Assembly (NCBI RefSeq): GCF_003971195.1
Contig: NZ_CP034593.1
Span: 2,542,001 to 2,606,000 of the forward strand
Length of the DNA: 64,000 nucleotides
Direction: 5' to 3'
Source: Flaviflexus ciconiae
Lineage (GTDB): Bacteria; Actinomycetota; Actinomycetes; Actinomycetales; Actinomycetaceae
Of the stretch, positions 28,405 through 37,698 are shown in pieces (position 1 is the first letter of the stretch; every line of letters begins with the position of its first letter). A model generated the notes under the pieces. That model was not told where the DNA came from. It searched no databases and saw only the letters and a list, made by a program, of their open reading frames with translations. The translations under genes were made by a program, and so were the position numbers.

Positions 28405-30434
28405 TCACAGCTCGACTGAGAGATCGATCCGCGGAAGTTCGATTCCGCTCGGGGGAGCGGGCCTTGAAAGCTCCACGTTGTTTATCCTCTTTGCCAGTTG
28501 ATCGGGCAGATCTGCAAAGAAGTAGAGGTCCAGATCGGGATTGCGGTTAGAAGTGAAGTTTACGGGTGAGTTGCTCAGATTAAGTCGGGTGATCGTCAAT
28601 GTGTCTCGAGCCCTTGTCAGCGCAACATAGAGTAGCCGGCGATCTTCTTCGATCGTGTCGCGGTCAACGGCTCGTGGCGTTGGAAACTGGCCGGGGAGGC
28701 GTGCAGGAGATAGACGTGGTTCGCTTCCATTCCTTTCGAGGAATGAATTGTAGAGATGATAACGGCATCTTCTGACGGTTCTCCCGTGAGTTCCGTTGAG
28801 AAGACTGGGTCGATGATGTACTGCTCAACAAACCCTGCGACGGATGTGTGGCCGTGGGCGAGACTTTTGAGGTGGAGGAAGTCAGGCCAGCGCCTGTCCC
28901 AGTTCTGGTTCCTGTAATTCTTCTCCAATACAGGATCCAGATGTTCAGCGGCGACGGTGATCGCTTCTGGAACAACATTTTGATGCTGTCGTATGTCCGA
29001 GAGGGTGTCAGCGACTGGAGAGGGGAGCGCGCTGTAATCGATATCTGAGTGTGCGCGGAGGTGCGCTATCTGCTCGTCCATCAGGCGCTTCGCACTAACT
29101 TCGCCAATCTTCGGGAAGAGCATGAGATATCGCAGCCAGGCAAGCTGGTCAAGAGGGTTGGCGACGATACGAAGAGCGGACAAGAGATCTCGGATATGCG
29201 CGGACTCCAGGAGCTTATAGCCGCCATAAAATCTGTAGGGTATTTCTCTCTGTAGACAGACTTGTTCGACTGCTCTAGCGATATAGCTCGCCCGGACAAG
29301 GATGAGGTTGTCTTTCAGCTTCTCTCCCTCATTAACAGTCTCTTCAACGAGATCGATGACCCTGTTGGCTGCTGTCTGCTCCGCTCCAAAAGTTTCTAAG
29401 GCAGGAGTTGATTCTTCGCTTCTCTGGGCGACGAGATCTTTGTCGTACGAGAGTGGACTCTGCCTCAGCAGCCAATTTGAGATGTCAAGAATTCCCTGAG
29501 TCGACCTGTAATTGTCGGTGAGCTTATAGATCTTTGATCCGGGGATGATGTCCTGAAAGTTGTAAATGCTGGCAAAGTCGGCCCCGCGGAATCCGTAGAT
29601 CGATTGTGCATCATCACCGACGCAGTAGAGGGAGAGCCTGCTGACTAGGGGTCTGAGTATCTGCCACTGGAGCGGGTTTGTATCCTGCATTTCATCGATG
29701 AGGAGATGTGAGTACATCTTCCCGATCCACTCGGCTAACTTATCGCTGGCCTGGAGCTGCATGCCGACGATGGCGAGCACATCGTCGTAGTCGATGTAGC
29801 GATTGAGTCTCTTCACTTCCTCGTAGTCGCGAATAACGGGGACGATAAATTCCTCTATCTGATCCCGAGTGAGACCGAGTCGGTCTACAGCGACCTGTAT
29901 GAAACGCTGCTGAGCATTCCGTGCGAACGAGTAGCAGTTCATGATGCTGGCTGCAGGTGGAAGGCCCGGCTCGCACCGACCCCGTGCGATCTTGAATATC
30001 GTCAACTGATCTTCAGGGTCGATGACTGTCCACCCTTTGTATCCCCACGTATCCTCGTTTCCGCGGATAAGGGTCATGCACCACGAGTGGAATGTCGACG
30101 CGTTCAGCCCGGCTGCTTGGACACCGAGGAGGTTCTCGACCCTGCTCTTGATTTCTGCCGCAGACTTACGAGTGAATGTGAGCGCTTGGATCTGCTGGGG
30201 CTGAACCCCAGATTCAATGAGATGTGCACAGCGGGCGACAATCGTGAGCGTCTTGCCGGTGCCCGCACCAGCGCGGACGAGAGTCTGTCGCGACTCGGTG
30301 GTGGCGGCAACGCGCTGCTGTTCGTTGAGAGAATTAAGGAGAGAGACCGTAGCGCTGACAGGCTTCGACTTGTCGGCACCGCCCAGCGAAGCTGTGGTCC
30401 GATATTTGTCTGTCGCCTTTGACCGTTCCTGCAT
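28405..30434 (-). pseudogene. UvrD/Rep-like SF1A DNA helicase, frameshift near the 3' end
   Basis: About 675 residues if joined. Motifs in order: Q-motif SLLNSLNEQQRVAATTESR, Walker A AGAGTGKT, Ia QALTFTRKSAAEIKSRVE, Walker B HLLIDEMQDTNPLQW, III YCVGDDAQSIYGFRGADF, IV DNYRSTQGILDISNWLL, and V IISTIHSSKGMEANHVYLLH. Near 28691 a G appears missing (GG for GGG). Restoring it yields RRLLYVALTRARDTLTITR (motif VI), which continues to the stop at 28405. The helicase core is otherwise complete. It is tandem with a close paralogue (30605-33115) and has no nuclease domain. Role is unknown: repair or defence. Confidence 0.85.
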
Positions 30435-30604
30435 ATGTCAATGGTATGTCCTATCTCTCTTTCCTGAGCAGGTTTGATGATTGCTAGCCGAGAGAGATCG
30501 CTTCCTTTGCTATTTCGCCGTTGACTGCGGTCGCAGTCCGAGGGCTATTTTCATCGCATCTCTCGACAATAAGTTTGCAAAAAGCGGCGCGGGTACAGCT
30601 TTGG

Positions 30605-33115
30605 TCATTGGTCGGTGATGCCGAAGGCGCGAAGCTGTTCCGCAGAGAAGGGGAGAGCGCCGGAGGATACTTCAGGATGCTGATTTTGAGGTGATCGCTT
30701 AGGGACATCGTTGTACGGGACATCGTCGTACGGGATGTCGTCGGCGACGGTGTTGTGAGGTGCGATGTCGAAGGAGATGCCCTCGTGGGGAATGTTATCG
30801 GGGACGGTGTCGTGGTGGGGGAGATCGTCGAAGGGGACATCGACGTAAGGTGCGATGTCGAAGGAGATGTCCTCGTGGGGTATGTCGTCGGGGACGATGT
30901 CATGGTGGGGGAGGTCGTCGAAAGGGACCTCGTCGTAAGTGTCTTCTGGGATGACTTCGTTCTGCTCGCTTGGGGGAGCGGGTACCCGCTTTCTGGAGGG
31001 CGGGTTAAAGGTGTTTCTCGGCTCAGGCACGTGAACGACATCCCACAGGGAATGAGGGACCTTCCTGAGGAAATAGGGAAGGCTGGTGAAGTCTGTACGA
31101 AATCGAGTGTAGGGAGGCGGGTAATGGTGAGCTGTTCTCGTCACCGTTAGGCTGTTTTTCGCACGAGTGAGCGCAACGTATAAAACTCGGCGGTCCTCTT
31201 CGATTTCTTGCTCTGTCTTAGCCTGTTCTGAAGGAAAATTTCCAGGCCCAGCTTTGAACAAATAGACGTTGTTCGCTTCCATGCCCTTGGATGAGTGAAT
31301 GGTCGACAGAACGACGTAATCGCTGTCGGGCCCGCCTGTGCGTTCAGTCGAAGAAAGAGGGTCGATAACATGCTGCTCAAGGAACTCGGCGACCGATGTG
31401 TGGTCAGTTGAGAGTTCGAGCAGGAGATCGAAGTCGTGCCTTCTGTGGGTCCAGTCTGAGGCGTATTTATCCTTCAAGATTGGAATGAGATGGTAGGCTG
31501 CGCGCTGTACGGATCTGCTGGGATCCTGCCGCGCTTCCAAAAGTTCTTGGAGGAGAATAGCGACTGGTGGTCGGAGCAGATAAAAGTCAAAGCCCCCGGT
31601 ATCGATATAGATGCCGGTCTGCTCCTCGGTGATACGCGCTGCCTTTACTGGGCCAATCCCTGGATACAGGGTGAGGAATCTGCGCCAGGCGAGTTTGTCG
31701 AACGGATTTACTGTAATCCGCAAGGTTGCCAGTAGATCGCGTATGTGCGCAGATTCTAAAAGTTTCTGTCCGCCATAGAACCGGTAGGGCAGGCCGCGCT
31801 CCAATAGGGCGCGCTCCATAGAGCGTGCCGACCAGCCGCTGCGAGCGAGGATCAGATTGTCGCGCAGCGCTTCACCTTGATCTCGTGATTGTTGGATCTG
31901 CCCAGCTATCCAATCGGCTGAGCTGTTGTCCGATATGAACTCAGCGATCCGTGGAGTGCTGGACTCTGTGCGTGCAGCCACGAGTTTCTTGTTGTAATCA
32001 AGCGGGCTTTGTTCAAGCACCCAGTTCGAAAGGTCGAGGATTCCTTGGGTGGAACGGTAGTTGACGGTAAGGCTGAACTCATCGGCTTCTGGCAAGGCAT
32101 CCTTGAAATTATGGATGCTCTCAAAATCAGCGCCTCTGAACCCGTAGATCGACTGAGCGTCATCGCCGACACAGTAGAGGGAAACATGAGGGGCGAGGGC
32201 ATGGATAATTTTCCATTGAAGCGGATTGGTGTCCTGGACTTCGTCGATCAGCAAATGGTTGAAGCTTTGTGCGACCCAGGCCGCGAGGGGTTCGCTACCA
32301 CCGAGGTGCTGTCCCACGATATCCAAGATGTCGTCGTAGTCGAGATACTTACCTAGAGACTTCTGGCGCTCGTACTCGCGCGCGATAGGGCCGAGCTCCG
32401 CGCTGATTTCTTCTGAGATATCCAGCCTTATCTTGACTGCTTCGCTGAGCCTGCATCCGACGTTCCGAGCGAGGGAGTACACGCCCATGATCTGGCCGGC
32501 CGTGGGGAATCCACGAGGTCGTCGGCCGCGAGCTTCTCTGAACAGCGATACCTGATCGTCAGCATCGATGACCGTCCAGCCCGCATACCCCCAGAGCTCT
32601 TCACTATTCCTGAGTAGACCTATCGCCCATGAATGGAATGTCGACGCATTTAATCCATAGGCGCGAGGCCCTAAGATTTCTTCGACTCGCTCACGAATCT
32701 CGGCCGCCGAGCGTCGAGTGAAAGTCAGGACTTGAATGCTGTTGGGGCTTACCCCTTCGCTGATCAAATGCGCGCACCGTGCAATGATCGTCGCTGTCTT
32801 ACCCGTTCCGGCTCCAGCTCGGACAAGGGCAATCCTGCTATCGGTGGTGGATGCGCGTCTCTGTTGATCATTTAATGAGCGCATCAGAGACTGGATGCCG
32901 CTAATTGGAGTGGCTGGGAATTCTGGGACACGGCTTTCGCGCCATGAACTGTTGGTCCCCGTCGCCGTGGTCTCTGCAGGTGTGCTCACTGCCGCGAGAG
33001 TCTCCTCATGAGGCAGGTACGAGGAGCGCTTAGGCTCATCTCGACTACCCGATGGCGAACTCTTCGTCTCATTGAGTCCATGGCGCACCGGTTCAAATCG
33101 CGAGAGCCACCCCAT
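30605..33115 (-). CDS. UvrD/Rep-like SF1A DNA helicase with acidic repeat tail
   Basis: An intact 836-residue paralogue of the neighbouring helicase. A ~75-residue polar N-terminal extension precedes SLMRSLNDQQRRASTTDSR, Walker A AGAGTGKTATI, HLLIDEVQDTNPLQW, YCVGDDAQSIYGFRGADFE, VNYRSTQGILDLSNWVL, TIHSSKGMEANNVYLF and RRVLYVALTRAKNSLTVTR. After the core comes a ~110-residue acidic tail with two 30-residue repeats (VPFDDLPHHDxVPDxIPHEx, then ISFDIAP) and several DDIP/DDVP steps. The tail may bind a partner protein or mimic DNA. It shares high local identity with the downstream copy, so the pair is probably a tandem duplication, with the tail unique to this copy. Confidence 0.88.
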   Translation of the reverse strand: MGWLSRFEPVRHGLNETKSSPSGSRDEPKRSSYLPHEETLAAVSTPAETTATGTNSSWRESRVPEFPATPISGIQSLMRSLNDQQRRASTTDSRIALVRAGAGTGKTATIIARCAHLISEGVSPNSIQVLTFTRRSAAEIRERVEEILGPRAYGLNASTFHSWAIGLLRNSEELWGYAGWTVIDADDQVSLFREARGRRPRGFPTAGQIMGVYSLARNVGCRLSEAVKIRLDISEEISAELGPIAREYERQKSLGKYLDYDDILDIVGQHLGGSEPLAAWVAQSFNHLLIDEVQDTNPLQWKIIHALAPHVSLYCVGDDAQSIYGFRGADFESIHNFKDALPEADEFSLTVNYRSTQGILDLSNWVLEQSPLDYNKKLVAARTESSTPRIAEFISDNSSADWIAGQIQQSRDQGEALRDNLILARSGWSARSMERALLERGLPYRFYGGQKLLESAHIRDLLATLRITVNPFDKLAWRRFLTLYPGIGPVKAARITEEQTGIYIDTGGFDFYLLRPPVAILLQELLEARQDPSRSVQRAAYHLIPILKDKYASDWTHRRHDFDLLLELSTDHTSVAEFLEQHVIDPLSSTERTGGPDSDYVVLSTIHSSKGMEANNVYLFKAGPGNFPSEQAKTEQEIEEDRRVLYVALTRAKNSLTVTRTAHHYPPPYTRFRTDFTSLPYFLRKVPHSLWDVVHVPEPRNTFNPPSRKRVPAPPSEQNEVIPEDTYDEVPFDDLPHHDIVPDDIPHEDISFDIAPYVDVPFDDLPHHDTVPDNIPHEGISFDIAPHNTVADDIPYDDVPYNDVPKRSPQNQHPEVSSGALPFSAEQLRAFGITDQ
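30758..30947 (-). repeat. Two tandem 90-bp repeats inside the helicase tail
   Basis: The words AGGTGCGATGTCGAAGGAGA recur with a 90-base offset (30758 and 30848), in frame with the helicase, encoding the two 30-residue acidic repeats. Differences between copies are scattered, so the duplication is not brand new. Confidence 0.8.
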
Positions 33116-33353
33116 GATCAGATTGTAGAACAGTTCACTACGCTGCAGTGAGGTACTGGGTCCCGTTGATGGTGCGCTAAGGAGATGGTTCTACCATTTA
33201 GGCTGTCTTAACGGCTCGCAGATTCACATCGTTGTGCAAACTGCACGAGTTGGACCTCACGGGGACTATCGCCGATGTATGCGGTGACCCGTGCTTGCCG
33301 CTGCAGCCCGAAAGTGTCCATCGAGTGCGGCGGTCCGGTATCTGCACCGCGTT

Positions 33354-35116
33354 TCAGGATCGGTCTGTCGGCTGGCTCAGCGACCAGATTCGCAGGCCGA
33401 GCTGAACATCGAGGAAGCGTGCCTCTTGCCAGTCAGAGCCGATGAGTTCGGCAACGCGGGCGAGCCGTTGACGGACTGTGTTCTCATGGACCTTTAATCT
33501 GGTCGCTGTCGCTTTCACATTCTCCCGATATTCAGAATAGGCCCATGCAGTACGCGTGAGTTCTGTGCCGTGCTGAGCATCGTAGGTGATGAGCGGGCGA
33601 ATCTCTGTAATCGGAGAATAGGCATGGGGGTTATCTCTCTGTGCGGCGAGGATGACGCCGAGTGATCCCAGGTCATCAGCCTTGTAGACGCGTTGGGGGA
33701 ACCCGAGTGCTTGGAGAGCGGCCATGGTGGTGAGCGCCAGTGCGTGTGCGCCGGCGTAGTCGCTCCCGCGGGCAACTTCACCGCCGAGAGCGCAATGCAC
33801 TTCTCGCCCCTTTTTCTGAGCATGGGACACGAGGCTCTGTAGGAACATTTCTGCCAATGCTTGGGGAGGAGCAGGCAGATGTGATCGTGGTGCTCGACAG
33901 CAAGGAATTGGTGTCCGCTCAGGCCATGATCTTTGGCACTGAGGGCGAGAGCTTCCCGCAGGACGCGGTCGAGTTGGGTACTGGACTCATCGTGTGTCCT
34001 CACGATCGCGACTGAGGCTGGCCCGCCGAGGAGCAGAGATTCAAGCCTCTCTACTCCCGATGCTGCGACTCTTCGACCTTGAATGAGGTCACCGATCAGG
34101 CCTTGATCGCGCTGTCTTTCCTCTCCTCTCTGAGTCCGCTCGAAAAGGAGGAGAATACCGAGGAAGACCGCGGTCCTGGTGACACGAGGCAGAAGCGGCT
34201 CGGCGACCGCGTCATAGACGATGACGGTTCCCAGATGTTCAGAGTCTGAGGTCGCGGCTGCTGCTGTAAGGTCCTGCCGAATGACCGGACGGCCCGCACT
34301 GTACGACTGTTGGCCCAGCTCCGCGGCGAAGGCCGGAAGTTCGGGTTTCCTGTGGATGCTGCCGCGCGCCAGTAGAGAGCCTTGGGAGTCGAGGATCGCT
34401 AGATCAGATCCGAGAGTCTTTGCCGCCGTCCGAGCAAAGTGGTCGAGTCCTCTTTGCTGAGCAAGACTCTCAGATAGAAGAGCATCAAGGTTAACGACCG
34501 TCTCGAGTGCCATGAGGCGTTCGGAACTGTCATCGTAGCTCTCCCGCAAACCAGCGAGCGTAGCGCTCACCTCTCGGAAGCGGCGCGACTGATCGAGGGC
34601 GATAGCGGTGTGGTGGGCGATCGTTGTCACGGTCCCGACAATGGTCGGAGAGAAGACGCCAGGTCTGCGGTTGGCAAGCAGCAAAGCTCCGTGCAGAGCG
34701 CCGTGAACCATGATGGGAACGCCAAGGATGGCGCGAACCCCTTCGGCTCTGACTATCTCATCGATGTTTTCGAGATGGATGAGCTCGGGGTCGACGAGAT
34801 AGTCGGCTGTCTGGACTGTGCCGTGGCCGACGGCTGCTTTGCCCAGCACCCCCGTCCCCAGCGGCATACGAATCTGTCTGTATTCCTGGGTGTGGACCCC
34901 CGTGGAGTATTGAATGAAGGTCTCTTTGGCATCGTTGATGGAAATATAGGCCATGTCCGCCCGAGTGAGGTCACGTGTGAGAGCCGTGATGCGATCGAGC
35001 ACCATATCGATGTCATGGTTCGCGGCCATGAGGGAAGCGATCGCAGTGACAGCGTCGAGCACCCGGTTACGATGCTCAAGCCAGCCAAGGCGAGTGGAAT
35101 AATCTCTATTGACCAT
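33354..35116 (-). pseudogene. GAF-domain PucR/CdaR-family transcriptional regulator, frameshifted
   Basis: About 587 residues if joined. A GAF domain (ADMAYISINDAKETFIQYST, GVLGKAAVGHGTVQTADYL, AILGVPIMVHGALHGALLLA) comes first, then a central linker. The C-terminal PucR helix-turn-helix is YSEYRENVKATATRLKVHEN then TVRQRLARVAELIG. The start at 35116 (MVNRDYSTRLGWLEHRNRVL) replaces a longer open frame that overlaps the divergent gene. A missing C in a run near 33862-33866 breaks the frame at about residue 417. It is divergent from the lactonase-ADH-ALDH operon and is its likely activator. Confidence 0.85.
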
Positions 35117-35216
35117 GGTCAAAGAGTGTACCTCTCGACATGGCGAGTGGTGAATGCCACGTTTAGGCTCGTGGGAAAGGGCCGTGAACGCCGGCCCTCG
35201 ATCAGAGAGGATCACC

Positions 35217-36020
35217 ATGAAGCTGCATTTCCTATCAACGGGGATCATGGAGTGCGACCACACGTGGCTGTTGCTCCAGGCCGGAAATACGATTAAAGAC
35301 CGTAACAACAAGGACGCCCCGGCAGCGTGGGGTGAATGCCCTACCCATGCCATTCTCATTGAAACGGAAGAAGGCAGGATCCTGTGGGACACCGGCGTCC
35401 CGCGCGACTGGGAACAGAGGTGGGCGCCCACCGGCTTCCAGGAGTTTTTTCCCGTCCAGGAAGACCCCTCGGGCCCGGGCTATATCGACACTGCCCTGGC
35501 GGATCTCGAGCTCACCCCAGAGGATATCGACATCCTTGTTCTGTCCCACCTCCACTTCGACCACGCGGCAAACGCGAAGATGTTCGACAACGGAAAGACG
35601 CGCATCCTTGTGCAGTCTGATGAAATTGAAGGCGTAAAGACCATTAAGGGAGATTTTGCCGGAGCCCACCTCGTCTCCGACTTTGACGGACTCTCGATGG
35701 AGGCAGTCCACGGTGATACCGAGATCGTTCCCGGTGTCTCAGTGATCCACACCCCGGGGCATACGTGGGGAACGATGAGCCTCCGAGTTGACCTCCCGAA
35801 CGACGGCACGAAGATCTTCACCTCAGATGCTGTGTACATGGGTGCATCCTGGGGCCCGCCCGCCATCGGCGCCGGCATTGTCTGGGACTCTGTGGGCTGG
35901 CTCGAATCAGTCGAGAAGCTCCGCAAGATCCAGGAAGAAACCGGAGCCGACGTGATCTTCGGCCACGACTCCGAGCAGCGGAAGTCGATGAGGATCGCAC
36001 CGCACGGTTACTACAGCTAA
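35217..36020 (+). CDS. Metallo-beta-lactamase-fold lactonase (N-acyl-homoserine/gamma-lactone lactonase family)
   Basis: 267 residues with the dinuclear zinc motif HLHFDHAAN, the third ligand in [12 protein letters not shown], and later FTSDAVYM and FGHDSEQ. The start [20 protein letters not shown] is typical of AttM/AiiA-type lactonases, and AGAGAGGA precedes the ATG at 35217. It is the first gene of an operon with an alcohol dehydrogenase and a succinate-semialdehyde-type dehydrogenase, the same trio of activities as the agrobacterial blcABC/attKLM locus (gamma-butyrolactone to succinate). It could open a small lactone and also inactivate acyl-homoserine lactones. Confidence 0.85.
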   Translation: MKLHFLSTGIMECDHTWLLLQAGNTIKDRNNKDAPAAWGECPTHAILIETEEGRILWDTGVPRDWEQRWAPTGFQEFFPVQEDPSGPGYIDTALADLELTPEDIDILVLSHLHFDHAANAKMFDNGKTRILVQSDEIEGVKTIKGDFAGAHLVSDFDGLSMEAVHGDTEIVPGVSVIHTPGHTWGTMSLRVDLPNDGTKIFTSDAVYMGASWGPPAIGAGIVWDSVGWLESVEKLRKIQEETGADVIFGHDSEQRKSMRIAPHGYYS

Positions 36021-36029
36021 GGAGAGCAC

Positions 36030-36059
36030 GGGTGCGTGCCGCTGATGCGGCACGCACCC
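36030..36059 (+). terminator. Perfect intercistronic hairpin in the lactonase operon
   Basis: GGGTGCGTGCCGC (36030-36042) pairs with GCGGCACGCACCC (36047-36059) over a TGAT loop. It lies between the lactonase stop and the next ribosome-binding site. There is no U-tract, so it may act as an RNA-stabilising or partial-termination element that lowers expression of the distal genes. Confidence 0.6.
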
Positions 36060-36074
36060 TGCAAGGAGATCACC

Positions 36075-36494
36075 ATGATCAGCTACGACTTGAAGTGCAA
36101 AGAGGGCCATCGGTTTGAGGCAGTGCTCCCATCGATGTTCTCTGACAACCCGGATTGCGCATGTGGGGCTGGAACCTCACGTATACCCAGCAGGGTGAAT
36201 ACATCGGGAATGGCCTCAGCAGGTCCTTCTCGAGACGAGATGCCCAACACCTGGCGGGGAACCCACAGCGGGGACAAGGATTTCGTCCGGTCCTGGCACA
36301 AGAAGATGGTCAAGCGAGAAAAGCTGGAAGAGAAATATCCAGAGCTGGCAGGGGACCGCCGGCCCGTCCTCGCTCACGAGGGAGCTTTCGAAGCCGCTCC
36401 CGTCCGTGCGGGTGATGCTCTGGCAACTCAGATGGCCAAAGAAACATTTGGCAGCACAGCAAAAGCGGAAACAAAGAAGCCAAAGAAGCCCTAG
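36075..36494 (+). CDS. FmdB-like/DUF1178-type zinc-ribbon protein
   Basis: 139 residues: MISYDLKCKEGHRFEAVLPS carries the first cysteine and a histidine, followed by NPDCACGAGTSRIP with two more cysteines, a compact zinc ribbon. The rest is charged and lysine-rich. AAGGAG precedes the ATG at 36075. Such small ribbons are often encoded beside amidases and alcohol or formate metabolism genes and are taken as regulators or assembly factors, but no activity is established. Confidence 0.75.
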   Translation: MISYDLKCKEGHRFEAVLPSMFSDNPDCACGAGTSRIPSRVNTSGMASAGPSRDEMPNTWRGTHSGDKDFVRSWHKKMVKREKLEEKYPELAGDRRPVLAHEGAFEAAPVRAGDALATQMAKETFGSTAKAETKKPKKP

Positions 36495-36577
36495 CCGCAA
36501 CTGTCCTCCTCACACACCTCGACCCGGGGTGTATTAAGCAACCCAAAAACTAAAACAGTCTTCAGAAAGGCAGACCG

Positions 36578-37695
36578 ATGAAGATCCGTGGCGCAGTCCT
36601 CGAAGAGATGGGCAAAGAACGCCCATACAAGAACTCTGAACCCCTTAAAATTGTGGAACTCGACCTCGAGGGGCCCGGTCCGACAGAGCTCCTGGTGAAG
36701 ATGACTGCGGCAGGAGTCTGCCACTCGGACCTCTCAGTAGTGGAGGGCAATAGGCCCCGTCCTATGCCCATGCTTCTCGGCCACGAAGCCTGCGGAACGG
36801 TTATGGAGATCGGCTCAGAGGTAGACGGCTTCCAGATTGGCGATCAGGTCGTCATGAGCTTCCTCCCGCGATGCGGGGAATGTAAAGCGTGCCAGACCGA
36901 TGGCAAGCTGCCGTGCTCGGTTGGCTCCCAAGTCAACAACGACGGCGTCATGATGTCGGGAGAGATCCACATCGAGCGTAACGGTGAGAAGGTCTATCAC
37001 CACCTCGGAGTCAGCGCCTTCGCCACGCACGCCGTGGTCGACCATCGCAGCGCAGTAGTCGTCGATCGAGAAGTCCCGCCCGAAATAGCCGCAGTCCTCG
37101 GGTGTGCAGTGCTGACAGGCGGCGGCGCCGTTCTCAACGCCGCCCAACCAGGTCCGGAGGATACCATCATGGTGGTGGGTCTTGGCGGGGTGGGCATGGC
37201 GGCCCTCATCACTGCCCTCGCCCAGGACGTCAAGGAAGTCATCGCGGTCGACGCCATGCCCTCGAAGCTGGAGAAGGCGAAAGAACTCGGTGCCCAGCGG
37301 ACCTACACACCCCAGGAAGCAGCAGAACAGGGAATCACTGCAGACCGTGTCATCGAAGCCGCTGGCAATGCGAGAGCATTCGAGACTGCATACAACGCCA
37401 TAGGCTTCGGCGGAACGATGGTCACAGTGGGCCTGCCCCCGGCGCACGCAAAGTCGGAGATCGCCCCTCTCAACCTCACGGCAGCTGCCCGCACAGTGGT
37501 CGGCAGCTATCTCGGCTCAGCAGTGCCGTCGAGAGATATCCCGAATACGCTCGGCTCTACCTTGAAGGAAAACTGCCGGTCGCTGAGCTGATCTCATCGA
37601 TCATCCGTTTCGAGGACATCAACGTCGCCATGGACGAGCTGGCCGATGGCAACGCCATCCGCCAAGTCATCGTCTTCGACGAGCAAGGAGAATAG
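36578..37695 (+). pseudogene. Zinc-dependent alcohol dehydrogenase (class III-like MDR), frameshift near 3' end
   Basis: About 372 residues when joined. Catalytic zinc: TAAGVCHSDLSVVEGNRP and LGHEACGTVMEIGSEVDGFQ; structural zinc lobe CGECKACQTDGKLPC; NAD domain MVVGLGGVGMAALITALAQ. A missing C at CCC 37540-37542 shifts the frame at SRDIP. Restoring it gives EYARLYLEGKLPVAELISSI, which joins the expected C-terminus ending at 37695, three bases before the next start. Within the operon it would oxidise the hydroxy acid released by the lactonase to a semialdehyde. The single homopolymer indel makes an intact enzyme likely. Confidence 0.87.
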
Positions 37696-37698
37696 ATC

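Noticed and set aside
28405..33115. A Gabija-type defence pair based on the UvrD-like helicase
   Set aside because: No OLD-family (GajA-like) nuclease gene lies next to either helicase, and the helicases are longer than GajB.
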